Positions 9,821-20,562 of a stretch of 64,000 nucleotides of DNA are shown piece by piece. The stretch is taken from the NCBI GenBank assembly GCA_021234155.1, contig JAJEKV010000146.1, forward strand, positions 1,366,001 to 1,430,000, written 5' to 3'. Numbering within the stretch: position 1 is the stretch's first letter; the number at the start of each line of letters is the position of its first letter. This stretch comes from Isoetes taiwanensis. Lineage: Eukaryota; Streptophyta; Lycopodiopsida; Isoetales; Isoetaceae. A model generated the notes under the pieces. That model had not been told where the DNA came from. It saw nothing but the letters and a program-made list of their open reading frames with translations, and ran no database searches. The position numbers were made by a program, and so were the translations under genes.

Positions 9821-12309
9821 CTTAATGCATGGTCTTACTTGGATTTTCACATGGTTTGATACGATTGGCTTTTTTCAGAGAAAATTTTGGAAGCACCTGG
9901 GTTGGGTTATTAATATGCATGGGGTGCCACGTGTTTGGTTTTTGGTCATTTTGCCATAATCATTTCTTTGTCCGTCCAACTCCTATATCTACATTTCATG
10001 ATGTCATTTGTCTATAGATATTGTTCGCATGAATTAAATACATACATGTTGTTGGTTATGTTAGCCTCTAGGCCAGGGAGGTTTCTCCACATAAGCGTCT
10101 ATTGCAGTTATTTGTTTGGTTGAGGTTTTTGATCAAGATGCTAAGCGATAGGTGATGAGGTGTTCTCTCTGGTTATGTTACACGTGTTCATACGAGGTTA
10201 GATTTTACATACATCTTTGTTACGTTGGCTACTTAGTTACGTTTCTTTATATTTGTGACTGTTGGATTAGTCACAGTTGGCTAACTAGGGGCTTCTATTG
10301 TTCATTGTCTTTGAGTTTCACTATTGTTTCCCCCTCTCCGGTCTTGTTTAGCCATCCATTTTCCATATTACTTCCTGTTTGTCCCATCTACCTATTTGGC
10401 TCCAGTTATTGTTATTTGCTCCTTTCCACATGTGCCATACAAGTTCATTTGACTTTCTCGTTTGATTACCTATCCGAGTTACCATTAGTTCTTTGCAGTT
10501 GCTTCATCCTGCTCGGGTTGCATTGTTTGTTCCATTGCTTCATTCACTCTTTTTCTCATTACTGCTGGTCACTCAACTGCTCTTGGCTTCTAGTTGAGTT
10601 CTCATTGTTGCCTCTATCTAACCTTTCAGCCCTATTCCGTTGGTCTCTTTACCCACTTCATTAATTCCATTTTGTCACTCTTATTTATCTACATGTGCAT
10701 TTTTTTTCCATTTCTTCATGTTGCTCTTTGATTTTACATTGTAGGTTCTCTATTTTTTTGGCCACTGTGATTGCTCCATTTATTGTTTATTTTGTTCCAT
10801 TCGCCTTATCTTCTCTGCTCATCCTCCTTATGTTGGGTTCATCTTTTCGGTTCCTTCAAACTTTGTTGTCTCCATTCGTTTTTCTTGTTCCATGTTCTCC
10901 ATTAACTCTTTATCTGTGTATTTTGTTTCGTGGTTTTGGTTGTTTTTCTCCCAAAAATTCATTTTCTATCTTTCACTGCATTGTTTCATTTGTTCTCTTT
11001 ATGCATTTGGTGTTCTAGTACTCTAGCACAATTCCCTTTCTATCTTTCACCACATTGTTCCATTGGTTCATTTTTTGTTTTTTCGTTTTCTGATGCTCTA
11101 GCACTCGTTATTGCCCCATCTGCCTTCTTAGTTGCATTATTCTATTTATCTTTATTTTCCCTTTACTTCTTTTTGCACTCCGTTATTCTGGTATTTTGTC
11201 TCTCCTTCCTTGCTCCTCTTTCTGCGTTCTTTCACTTGCTCCATGTTCCCATCAACTCCTTATCTATGCATTTTGGTTCATTTATTGCATTGACCTTGGA
11301 TTGACATATGTGCTATCAGGACCATTCTACAGAATATCATTTCTTTATGTCGTTGTGGTTGCATTGTTTCCTTCTTTGAGTTCCTTTGGCTTGTTGTTCC
11401 GTTTAACTTGGTTGATGTTATTCTCTTTTAGTCTAGTTGCATCATTCCGTCTTTGATTCTTTGTCTCTGGCTCTTTTTCTATTGCTGGTTAGGTTAGTTC
11501 GGGTTATAGTTTCTTTTGCTAGTGTGGTGTTTTCTGGTTCATTAGTCATTTAAGATCTTTACGTTGTTGACGTCGTCATGGCTTTGACTGTTGTTCCTAT
11601 AGCTTCATTTCCCTATCGCGGGTTATAATGTGTCCTCCTGTTTTTTATGTTCCTTTGCATTGTTCCTTTGGTCCCTCCATTTTATGCACCCATGGATCAA
11701 ATTCCAGCTTTACATGCTCATTTGGCTTCTTCATTGCTCCTTTGTTTCTGTCATTTTCTTTCCTTTTTTGCTCCATTTTCTTGGGTTTCCTCTTCCTTCC
11801 ATTTTACTTTGGTTGTTTTGGTTGTCCTTTTTGCTCTCACCAAGCCATCCTCTCCATTACTCTGGAACTTTCTGCATCGTTTGTCCCAATGCTCTCTTGT
11901 CTTTGTTGTCTCATTATCCCCTTTTATCTCTGTGACTGACCTCATCTTTCTGTTGATGTCTTGTATTCTAGCCATCCTGCTCTGGATTTCATCTGTTCTC
12001 TGGTTAGGTGCTCTTGCATGAAAGTTCGCTTGAATCTGTTACGCATGGATGACATAGGTTGGGTATCTTTGTCTTTGCTTTCAGAAGCATTTCGTCGTTA
12101 AGTGTTCTATGTAGTTTGTTGGTATGTTGATTCTACAATTTTTGTTTTCTGTGCTTTGGTGGTGGCCGTAGTTGATTTTTTGTGTTCAATTTTTATGCCT
12201 TTTTTATTTTATGCATTCCAATTGTCCCGGAGGTTTCTTGTGCTCCTTCCCCTCTACTTGCATTGGCATCCCACCTCGTCTCCCATAGTCTCGGCCTGTG
12301 AGAGGAGTT

Positions 12310-12366
12310 TGGAGGTAGGTTCCTCTTTGTATCGGATGTTGTTATACAAGGACCTTTCCCTAGAAT
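12310..12366 (+). repeat. Direct repeat copy 1 (ttgttatacaaggacc)
   Basis: The block around ttgttatacaaggacctttc (through ccctagaat) recurs at about 13536-13567 with two substitutions. Here it runs straight into a palindrome. In the second copy it runs into the acidic ORF at 13591. Confidence 0.7.
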
Positions 12367-12415
12367 GCCATGGTTCTCTTCTTCTATAGAAGAGAACCAC
12401 CATTCTCGGGAAAGG
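12352..12415. repeat. 64-bp imperfect palindrome
   Basis: The core is an exact 11-bp stem, ggttctcttct at 12372-12382 and its complement at 12388-12398, with a 5-base loop. The pairing continues outward with few mismatches to cctttccc on the left and gggaaagg on the right. It would form a stable hairpin in DNA or RNA. It is not followed by a T run, so nothing marks it as a terminator. Confidence 0.75.
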
Positions 12416-13590
12416 GATGTCTGTTTTGGCACCGCGCCAGTTTTAGATCCACTCTTTCTGTGGCATGTGCTTTCTATAGCGCAGGCTCTCGTTTTGGCTT
12501 TGTCATCTATATATGCTCTGTTGCTTACTTCTTTCCTTCATCAACGTTTCCTCTGAGCTGAATTCTTTGTTGTGCAGAGTTCCCCCCTTCCCTCCTCTGA
12601 TATCTGGGTTAGGCTTTACATGGTTGTTCCACTCTGTTAGGGCCAATTCTTTTTGAGCGACCCCCTTTTTTCTTGTGTATATTCTCCCTTGAGAATATTT
12701 TTGCGGTTGGGCCTGGTGTATCTCTATATGTCTCTAGAATCTCTATATGTGTTTCTCTCTATCTCGGCGTAGCAATGTAGCTTCCGATAATCCTTGATGA
12801 CTTCTCGATCTTGCTTTGTACATATTTGTATATATTCTCTCTTGTGTATGTTTTCTCTCTTGCTCTCTTTTCCTGTAGGGTTTTCTCTCGGATTTTTTCC
12901 CATTGGTCGTGCTTTTACTCCCTCTCTCCTGATGTAGCACTTGTCGCTTCTGGGTAGGCTCCAAAGGGTTCTTCTATTGGATGTGCCTATTTTCTCTTCT
13001 TGGGTGGCTTTGTGGCTTCCAGAGGGCACTGAAGGGAAGACCCCCCCGGTCGGGTCTAGTGTATCTATATATTTTCTCTCTCGGCGTAGCAATGTCGCTT
13101 CTGAGGATTCTTTATAGTTTCTCTATTCTGCTATTTTTTCTCAACAGATTCTTGTGCTCTGCTTGCCTTTCGAGCATGATGCATGCTTGGCCATAGGGCT
13201 CCTAACCTTTTCACGTTAACCATCTATGTGATTGTGTTTTGCAGTTCTACCCCTTCTTGTTGGGATGGGGGTTGGGAGTTGATATTTAAGGGTTACGGGC
13301 CGAGGTGCAACTTTGGTCTAGTCAATTCTGACTTAGACGGGTTTTAAATGTGGTTTTGGGTTCGGGAACTTTGTGGGTTGTCGGTCTAGTTATATGTTTT
13401 GAGCCTAGTTATATGGCTGAGGTTATTGTTGGATTTTTTCACTCATATTCACTCATGTTGGGGCCTCATTGTGGGTACCCCTGTGGGTCATTGTATTTTC
13501 ATTCATTCAGCTAAATGGAACTCCACTTCACTTCGGATATTGTTATACAAGGACCCTTCCCTAGAATTAAAAAAATTCGATTCAGACTCC

Positions 13591-13821
13591 ATGATCATGA
13601 TGGAAACTCAAGAATATGAGGTTGAAGAAGAGTTAAAGGATGGAGAGGAAGAGGTTCCTAAAACAAATGACAGTGAGCCGGAGGAGGAGGTGAATGAGGA
13701 ACTATGCTCCAAAGATTTTATGGAAAAGACAGAGAGGATCACGGAGGCAGCACAACAAGCTCATCGAATCTCAGAAGAACATGGAGATAAGCATTCAGGA
13801 GAGATGCCTCCGGACGCCTGA
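13591..13821 (+). CDS. Small acidic unrecognised ORF
   Basis: The ATG at 13591 opens a 76-aa frame dominated by Glu and Asp (EYEVEEELKDGEEEVPK), followed by a more helical end (RITEAAQQAHRISEEHGDK). The frame is also open upstream, but that part overlaps the direct repeat ending at 13567, so the ATG is the likelier start. There are no membrane or catalytic motifs. It may be an acidic segment of a larger transposon protein. No homolog is recognised. Confidence 0.3.
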   Translation: MIMMETQEYEVEEELKDGEEEVPKTNDSEPEEEVNEELCSKDFMEKTERITEAAQQAHRISEEHGDKHSGEMPPDA

Positions 13822-14009
13822 GAAACCTGTGCTTCATATGGCTGTATAGATGTGAAATGATGCAATTATTTGTTTTATCAAATGAGATATTTTATTCAAA
13901 TTTTCCTGTTTTAAAGTTGTTATGAAGATTCTTTTGTTTCTAACACTCCACCTTCTGATGCTCTCCATCTTGCCTTCCTCATAGCGGGGCCGAAAGTGCC
14001 AGCTTAGCT

Positions 14010-14240
14010 TAACCCATCCCTTGACCTCCCGAGGTAATTGGATGGCGCCCAATTTGAGCCCCCGGGAAGCTGCTATGTTTGGTTGACGCGCCCAATTTGG
14101 TGGTGATGGAAGTGCCAGCTTAAGTTAATGCATCCCTTGACCTCCCGAGGTAATTGGGGGGGCACCCAATTTGAGCCCCAGGGAGGCACTATGAAATTTG
14201 GTTGAGGCTTGCCCTTGCAAGGCAAACTGGGCGGGCGCCC
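14010..14240. repeat. Direct repeats with gcgcccaatttgagcccc core
   Basis: A block of about 55-60 bp (cccttgacctcccgaggtaa followed by a cccaatttgagcccc motif) occurs at 14017-14073 and again at 14131-14190. A third copy lies at about 15289-15345. The copies flank the head-to-head ORF pair, two on the left and one on the right, so the whole 13.97-15.45 kb block may be one mobile unit. Confidence 0.65.
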
Positions 14241-14411
14241 AATTTGAAGCAGAGTTTCATTAAATTCGGAATATAAAAGACAAGTTGGAATAATTTTCTT
14301 GTCGGAATAATTTTTATATAGTATACCTCGGAGGGTAATGTGTATTACAAAAGGTTGTGTATACCTGTTGTATACTAACACAACCAAATTACAACAAGAT
14401 TACAAGTACTA

Positions 14412-14720
14412 TTACTCTTCTGAATCATCGTCACCAGAGATCCTTTCGATCATGAACAATATTTGCTCTCTCTTCCATATAAGATGGATGATAACATCGA
14501 AGGGATCAGGATAATGGCGGGCAGGATTGATAGCAACAGTGGTCAGCCAGTCTTCAAGCGCAATACCTCGTTCACGGCACCGCAAGAGGTCCTCATGGTT
14601 CATCTTGCAAGTAATAGAATCATGTTCAGGACCAGAATCTGCCATAGCTAGATGGAGGCCAATGTTGATGGACTCGGCAATTCGATGCATAGTTATACCC
14701 ACCAAAATTATTGATGGCAT
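14412..14720 (-). CDS. Unrecognised 102-aa protein, divergent partner A
   Basis: Minus-strand ORF with an ATG start at 14720. Its C-terminal two thirds align with the product of the plus-strand ORF at 14782: DSITCKMNHEDL here versus DCITCSMSFKDL there, then EDWL versus DPWL, and VIIHLIWKRE versus LVINLVWVPE. The shared pattern is a Cys pair, a conserved Trp-Leu and a hydrophobic strand ending in a Trp. The product is small, soluble and has an acidic tail (GDDDSEE). I do not recognise the family. The 61-bp gap to its partner is itself palindromic, so the pair arose by an inverted duplication. DNA identity is far lower than a recent duplication would show, yet both frames are open. Confidence 0.45.
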   Translation of the reverse strand: MPSIILVGITMHRIAESINIGLHLAMADSGPEHDSITCKMNHEDLLRCRERGIALEDWLTTVAINPARHYPDPFDVIIHLIWKREQILFMIERISGDDDSEE

Positions 14721-14781
14721 AGAAATTATTGGATATATATACTACATATGATACTCGTATATACCCAATAATGTTGCTGCA
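14721..14781. promoter_or_regulatory. Palindromic divergent spacer, possible two-way promoter
   Basis: The gap between the two head-to-head ORFs holds inverted ttggatatatatac / gtatataccc motifs and TATA-like runs on both strands. The flanking first codons are also inverted copies (accaaaattattgatgg against catcaataattttatggg). The symmetry follows from the inverted duplication. Promoter activity is inference only. Confidence 0.35.
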
Positions 14782-15114
14782 GTGGACATCAATAATTTTA
14801 TGGGTATAAGTGTAGCTGCATTCGATGGCATAAGGCATTCATTTGCTATGTCTCGACGTCATGCTAGACTTCTTGAGAGGTCGCAATTGCCTCCTGCTGA
14901 ACATCTCGACTGCATTACTTGCTCTATGAGCTTCAAAGATCTATATGCATGCAAGCAAAGATGTATCATCCTTGATCCCTGGCTGAATGGTATATTAGCA
15001 GAGGGTCGCAAGAGAGATTCCCCCGGCGAGTACCGTCTTGTTATCAATCTTGTTTGGGTTCCAGAGCGCAACGCTTATGAGCTTGATAATATCATCAATG
15101 CCTATAATCTATGA
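14782..15114 (+). CDS. Unrecognised 110-aa protein, divergent partner B
   Basis: The plus-strand ORF starts at the ATG at 14782. It is homologous to the minus-strand ORF at 14412-14720 through its ITC, WL and VINLVW motifs. Its N-terminal part is more basic (SRRHARLLERSQ) and its tail lacks the acidic run of partner A. No signal peptide or membrane segment is present. The antisense ORF at 14859-15071 is a shadow. The two products could be fast-evolving duplicates of a transposon-encoded accessory protein or of a small host gene; the family is unknown to me. Confidence 0.45.
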   Translation: MDINNFMGISVAAFDGIRHSFAMSRRHARLLERSQLPPAEHLDCITCSMSFKDLYACKQRCIILDPWLNGILAEGRKRDSPGEYRLVINLVWVPERNAYELDNIINAYNL

Positions 15115-15288
15115 ATCATGTATGCTGTAAGAGTATTATGCATGGTGAATAAGTGTACAGTATAAGTGTATTATGCAGTTATTAAAGATGTAAGAATTTA
15201 TACGTGATCTAAGTTATAGTAATGTACAAGATCTAATGTATTAAGATGAATAAGATATATATAGTAAAGTACAGCTTCACTTGACACA

Positions 15289-15430
15289 GCCCTTGACCCT
15301 CCCGAGGAAATTAGGTCGGCGCCCAATTTGAGCCCCCATGAGGCGCCAAGAGACTTGGATGACACTTGCCTTCCCAGGGCAAACTAGGTGGGTGCCCACT
15401 TTGGGTTCCTTGGAGGCGCCTTTTAAACTT
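15289..15430. repeat. Third copy of gcgcccaatttgagcccc repeat
   Basis: This matches the repeats at 14017 and 14131 (cccttgaccctcccgagg, then cggcgcccaatttgagcccc) and continues with a gccttcccagggcaaact segment that matches the left block near 14210. It sits on the far side of the divergent ORF pair. Confidence 0.65.
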
Positions 15431-15583
15431 GGCCTAGACCATGACATTTTGGAGTTATAGGGCTATTATGCTCTTTTTATAGAAATATAGGGAAACCGTT
15501 GTATTCATATAGAAACAAAGTACATAGACCTGGCAAAATGCCCGAACACAGTTAAAGCGACACATATATCAGAGAGAAAAATC

Positions 15584-15841
15584 TCAGTCAATGCCTAGTT
15601 CAACCTGAATAAGATCCCCTAGATTGAATTCCTCAATGTTACTTCGGCTAGATAGATCCAGCCAATCATCCAATTCTGCGACAGAGTGAGTAGTGTGGTT
15701 CACGAGCTTGATAGCCAAAGCTTCACGCTGCCTTTTTTGCTTCTTGAAAGCTTTTTGAACGACGATCTGAACGAGTTGTACATCCATATCTCCTCCTCTT
15801 TCAGCAGCCCTTTCAATGCATTTGCCCTGTAAATATGGCAT
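15584..15841 (-). CDS. Unrecognised 85-aa ORF
   Basis: Minus-strand ORF beginning at 15841. It is basic in the middle (QKAFKKQKRQREALAIKL) and acidic towards the end (SRSNIEEFNLGDLIQVEL). The AELDDWLDL stretch faintly recalls the EDWL motif of the neighbouring ORFs, but not enough to claim homology. Family and function are unknown. It lies just outside the LTR element starting at 15968. Confidence 0.3.
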   Translation of the reverse strand: MPYLQGKCIERAAERGGDMDVQLVQIVVQKAFKKQKRQREALAIKLVNHTTHSVAELDDWLDLSSRSNIEEFNLGDLIQVELGID

Positions 15842-15967
15842 TTAAGTGATATGAGGCGGTCCTCAAGCTCCGACTGTTGAGCTAATCTCCCTCAATGTAC
15901 ACTTGTGCCAACCCTTGCCCATGTAGGAGCTTCCTGATTTGAGCACTGATCTTTTTCTTCCTGTTCT

Positions 15968-16327
15968 TGTTAGCCCTTTGGGCTAAACATATGTATGAGT
16001 GGCATAGGCCACATGTATTTGTCATATTGGACCACTGGATCTATAGCCCAGATTTAGCCCACATCTGTGGTAGGTGGCATAGGCCACATGTATTTATCAT
16101 ATTGGAACCCACGATCTATGGCCCAGATTGAGCCTAGATCTGTGGTAGGTGAGATGTCAGTTAGGGTTAGGGTTAGGTTTTTGCTCTACTAATTGGAGCA
16201 CCTCCTTTTGGAGCATCAATACGATTCTGTTTTGTTCATTCTTCCATGAGCATTTGTGGCAGCCTTGTGGCATCCGGCAGTCATGGACTGCGGCTGCAAG
16301 GTGATGCCAAGAACCCAAAAATCATCA
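15968..16327 (+). repeat. Left LTR of outer element
   Basis: 360 bp, starting tgttagccctttgggc and ending atcatca directly before the primer site. It contains a telomere-like ttagggttagggttaggttt that is also present, slightly shorter, in the right LTR, so it belongs to the LTR and is not a telomere. Confidence 0.85.
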
Positions 16328-17812
16328 CTGGCACCGTTGCCGGGGACTCTTTCGCTCATGATCAATCTCTTGTTTTTATTTTAAGCATTTCCAGAAGTTT
16401 TCAAGCAAAAAAAATAAAATAAAGGGTTCTACATCGACACTTTGCGCTTTATGGGATCTTGTATCTCTGCTCTCTTGTGGTAAGATCAAGATTCTATTGA
16501 TCATATGTGGGTTCATCGTCGACACTCTGTTTCTATCCAAGTTCATCGTGGACACTCTGTTTTTATCCAAAGTAAGGATGGGGAGGCAGTACAGTTCTTT
16601 TTATTTTCTTGTGTAACACATTGCTTATTGCTTCCAAAAGCAACAAACACCAGAAGAGGATCAACCGCTCTTCCACAACTCTTTCTAGCAGTTAAATTAT
16701 CTCGTGGGCTGGGGCTCTGTTTTTGCACAGATCGTAGCCCAAAATCATTGCTCGTTTGCTTCACCACTGAGTTCTGCATTGAAATCTTTTTGCATACTCT
16801 GCTATATATCAGCACAGGCTACACTATCATTCGGCACTCTTCCTGCTTTTTCTTGGGTATGCCCAACAACACAGCATGCATTCTTTCTGGATCGTTCCTC
16901 TGGCTGCCGGATTTTTCATAGAAGCAATCCCAGGAATATACCCTGTCGATCTCCAGTAAGATAATGGTTCGTCTCAACATGAGAGGCCCATCAGCTCTCT
17001 ACCCTTCCAAACAGAGCAACACAAACTCTGATTTCCTTAACAATTTTCTGGAGTTACCGGCTGCAGTTGGGTAACTTAAATTTCATTCGATTTGGATGCA
17101 GAGTTCTTTCCGGATACTCCAAATTCGTTAACAGCTTAACCCACAATTGGGGCCTCCCACTTTGGAGTCTGACCTTATTTCGTATGGGCATGGCTTTGCT
17201 GGCTCATCACGACTCTTTCACCAGCATCTCTCGACGCTACTATTCATTTCTGTAGTTCCTCAGACTTGCATCAGAGCAATAGATCTTCTCCTTATGATGC
17301 TATGAGACAGTCAAACTGGGTGCTATTTCTGCTCTATACAGAGCCATATGTAATTCCAGCTCATCCCACTTCCAACAGGGCCAGAGGCCATCACACAAGG
17401 GTTTTTTCTAGACATTCTCCTGCATTGAAACTTCATTCTTCCTCATTGATTCTAGCTACATTACATCTACCTTGCACTTGTGTCTTCTGGAAGCAAACTG
17501 CATCATCTGAGCATAAAAAACAGGGGATTCTAAGCATAAAAACACAGGGGATTCTCCATTCCTTTTGTCACAATCTGATTTCGCTCCACATCCTTAGCAC
17601 TATCTGTGCAAAAATAAGGGCACTTAGCACTTCTGTTCAAACCGACACCAGGGCGTTCTTGCACTGTTATCCCCAGCAAATACGCTGATCTGCTAACGGA
17701 TAGCTTCAAGAGCTTCTGTGTTCCACTTATATGATCTTTATCATATCAGGATATCCTAAGTAAGTCTACAGCTTCTGCTTCAACTGTCATGATTAGTAAA
17801 GTCTCAGTCCTG
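16328..17812 (+). other. Outer-element interior, left part
   Basis: Primer site followed by non-coding interior. A ttcatcgt(c/g)gacactctgtt repeat occurs twice near 16511-16562. Overlapping ORFs (16505, 16704, 17266) lack family motifs and are not called as genes. Confidence 0.6.
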
Positions 17813-18610
17813 TGTTATGAATATGGTAGCTCGGGGGAGTGGTCTTGGACGTTAGTCTTGGTGGACTAGCATGGGTGTGTAAGAATGGTAAATTATGGGC
17901 AAAGCAAGGCAAATAAATGGCAATGAAACCTTATAATGGTTATGGTTAAATAATATCTTGGAGGCAAGATTTTATTTAATGGTTAAAGTTCTAGAGCTTA
18001 AATATAGTTGAGCCAAGATTGTATTCTTATATTCAAAAGTCAAAGATAAATATAAAAATAACTAAAGCCAAAATTAATTTCAAAGGAAAAAGTAGAATGT
18101 AGCTATTAAACTATAAAAGAAGTGATTCATGAATAGTTATTATTAGACGACCACCTTTTTGGACAAACTACTTTAGCTTTAACTCTAATTCGAATATCTC
18201 CTTGACCATGTGACCGAATTCATGTTTTGTTAGACCGCCCTTGCTCATTGCTTGGCCATTGCCAACAAGCCTTGCCATAATTCTGCCACTTCTTAGCATC
18301 GAGTGACCCAGTTCGGCGGTGAACTACCAAAGACTGGTTAATGCATCTAGATCTAGCTCTAGTTTTGGTGAGCTAAGAGCTTGACTAATCTGAGTTATTG
18401 GTGTAACTCGTATGCTATGTTTATTGGATCTGTGCTTATTTGTCGTCTTATTTCATACTTAGTTCATTTTGTCATTGCTAACTGTTTATTCTGTGATTGT
18501 GTAGCAAACCTGGACAATTTACAGGTTATAAGATTATGATTTGTTTGAAGAAGTCTGGTATTCTGTTTAGAAGAGATAAAAGGTATGGTCCATTGTTGTG
18601 AACCATAACA
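17813..18610 (+). repeat. Left LTR of nested element
   Basis: Begins tgttatgaatatggtagctc and ends gaaccataaca. It is followed after one base by the primer site. Confidence 0.9.
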
Positions 18611-19807
18611 ATGGGTATCAGAGCCAAGCTATTCCTAAAGTTTGCAAAGACTTCTGGTTGATGCTGGAGATTGCAAACAAGAATAGAGAATCTTATTCTG
18701 GCTATTCTTGATGTTTGTAAGTCATCTAGTTGGTGCTAATGATTGCAAACTGGAATAGAATTCCTCCTCCTGAGAATCTAAATGATCTTCTTTCTATGAA
18801 TTTAAAATTTTAACTATAAATGCAAGTGATTGGTGACGTGGAATAAGCAGAAAAAAAACTGAGCCTAATCTTCTTGATCAATCCATTTCGTTTGCCAAAA
18901 TGGATCTCCTTCCAATCAAGCCTAACCAGAACTGACAATCCATCTCCTTGGCCAGGATGGATCTCCGTTGAAACTTTTCCTGCATCTACGGAGGGCGTAT
19001 CTATGGTGGACGGATCAATCTTTATCTGAACTCTCTATCCTTGACAAATCTTGAACTATTCCAAACTAACGAATTCTAAACAATGTAAAGTGCAGCCCAT
19101 TGTATTAGTAAGATGTCTTAATAATGAATATCTGTCTGTAAGAAATTGTAATTTAAAAGTAGCGGTATGTCAAAATCTGTTAAAAGATTTTAAAGGATTT
19201 GTGCCTTTAGAGAAATTGTAAATCTATTTTATGATTGTATTGCTTCCTTCTAATGAATGATCATGCCATTAATAGTTGCACAATGGTTGGTGCCATAAGT
19301 GTTGATGTTAAAGGATGACATTGAAATTCTAGATTGGTATCCAGAGTCTTGAACAGTAGTTGATGCTACTGGTTGAAGTCGGTGCTTCAACGGCCATGCA
19401 ATGTAAAGTTGGTGGGGGAAGGACCCACTTCAGCAATGTAAAGTGGTGGGGGCAGGACCCATCTGGGTGTGTTGTAAAGTGTCACATGTCCGATAGGACG
19501 CTGCCTTGTGGCGTGACGTTAAAATCTCTTCTTCTTCTTCTTCTTCTTCTTAAAACTTAAATTTTATCTAGTAGATATTAAGCTTTGCTAATATATCTCA
19601 AAAAAATAATCAAATCTTCCCTAGATCTTTATCTTAATCTTTAGCCACAACCGTTGTGATTGTCATAAATAGTTGGTGCTATTTGTGAGATCATAATCCT
19701 AGCCTTTGGTCCTTAAAATGGATTGAGTTGGTGCTCATGTACAAATTGAGTTGGTGCTTAAATTGTGGTTTACAACTGAGGTCAGTTGCTTCCAAAAAGG
19801 GAAGAAT

Positions 19808-20562
19808 TTTTATGAATATGGTAGCTCGGGGGAGTGGTCTTGGACGTTAGTCTTGGTGGACTAGCATGGGTGTGTAAGAATGGCAAATTATGGGCAAAGC
19901 AAGGCAAATAAATGGCAATGAAACCTTATAATGGTTATGGTTCTAGAGTTTAAATATAGTTGAGCCAAGATTGTATTCTTATATTCAAAAGTCAAAGATA
20001 AATATAAAAATAACTAAAGCCAAAATTAGTTTCAAAGGAAAAGGTAGAACGTAGCTATTAAACTATAAAAGAAGTGATGGGCATGTAGTTATTATTAGAC
20101 GACCACCTTTTTGGACAAACTACTTTAGCTTTAACTCTAATTCGAATATCTCCTTGACCATGTGACCGCATTCATGTTTTATTAGACCGCCCTTGTTTAT
20201 TGCGTGGCCATTGCCAACAAGCCTTGCCATAATTCTGCCACTTCTTAGCACTGAGTGACCCGGTTGGGCGGTGAACTACCAAGGACTGGTTAGTGCATCT
20301 AGATCTAGCTCTAGTTTTGGTGAGCTAAGAGCTTGACTAATCTGAGTTATTGGTGTAACTCGTATGCTATCTTTATTGGATCTGTGCTTATTTGCCATCT
20401 TATTTCATACTTAGTTCATTTTGTCATTGCTAACCGTTTATTTTGTGTTTGTGTAGCAAACCTGGACAGTTTACAGGTTATAAGATTATGATTTGTTTGA
20501 AGAAGTCTGGTATTCTGTTTAGAAGAGATAAAAGGTATGGTCCATTGTTGTGAACCATAACA
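19808..20562 (+). repeat. Right LTR of nested element
   Basis: Near-identical to the left LTR apart from a ~41-bp deletion and scattered changes, so the insertion is not brand new. It ends cataaca directly before the tcctg duplication. Confidence 0.9.

Larger units (their letters stand above)
9821..13390. other. Long pyrimidine-rich tract with diverged repeats
   Basis: For about 3.5 kb the plus strand is strongly enriched in T and C. This opens long, overlapping, Leu/Phe/Ser-rich frames that look membrane-like but are composition artefacts: several frames are open at once and no family motif is present. Diverged repeats are visible, for example the pair near 10890 and 11240 (ccatgttctccattaactc versus ccatgttcccatcaactcc, ~350 bp apart) and the ctcggcgtagcaatgt pair near 12765 and 13083. 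It is probably an old repetitive element. Confidence 0.45.
17813..20562 (+). mobile_element. Nested non-coding LTR element, perfect 5-bp TSD
   Basis: LTRs lie at 17813-18610 (798 bp) and 19808-20562 (755 bp); the right copy lacks about 41 bp present near 17946-17990 in the left one. The ends form a 7-bp inverted repeat, tgttatg and cataaca, with one substitution at the start of the right LTR. The exact target duplication tcctg is at 17808-17812 and 20563-20567. The primer site tgggtatcagagccaag is at 18612-18628 and resembles the initiator-Met type. A purine tract (aaaaagggaagaa) precedes the right LTR. The interior is only about 1.2 kb and has no coding capacity; it repeats a gttggtgct motif many times. 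The element is non-autonomous and inserted into the outer LTR element. Confidence 0.92.

Noticed and set aside
10152-12021. Series of hydrophobic ORFs resembling multi-pass membrane proteins
   Set aside because: The tract is simply T/C-rich; three frames are open in parallel and no family motif or splice structure is present.
16155-16176. Telomere-like ttagggttaggg
   Set aside because: Only two or three units, and present in both LTRs of the element at 15968-22694, so it is part of the LTR.
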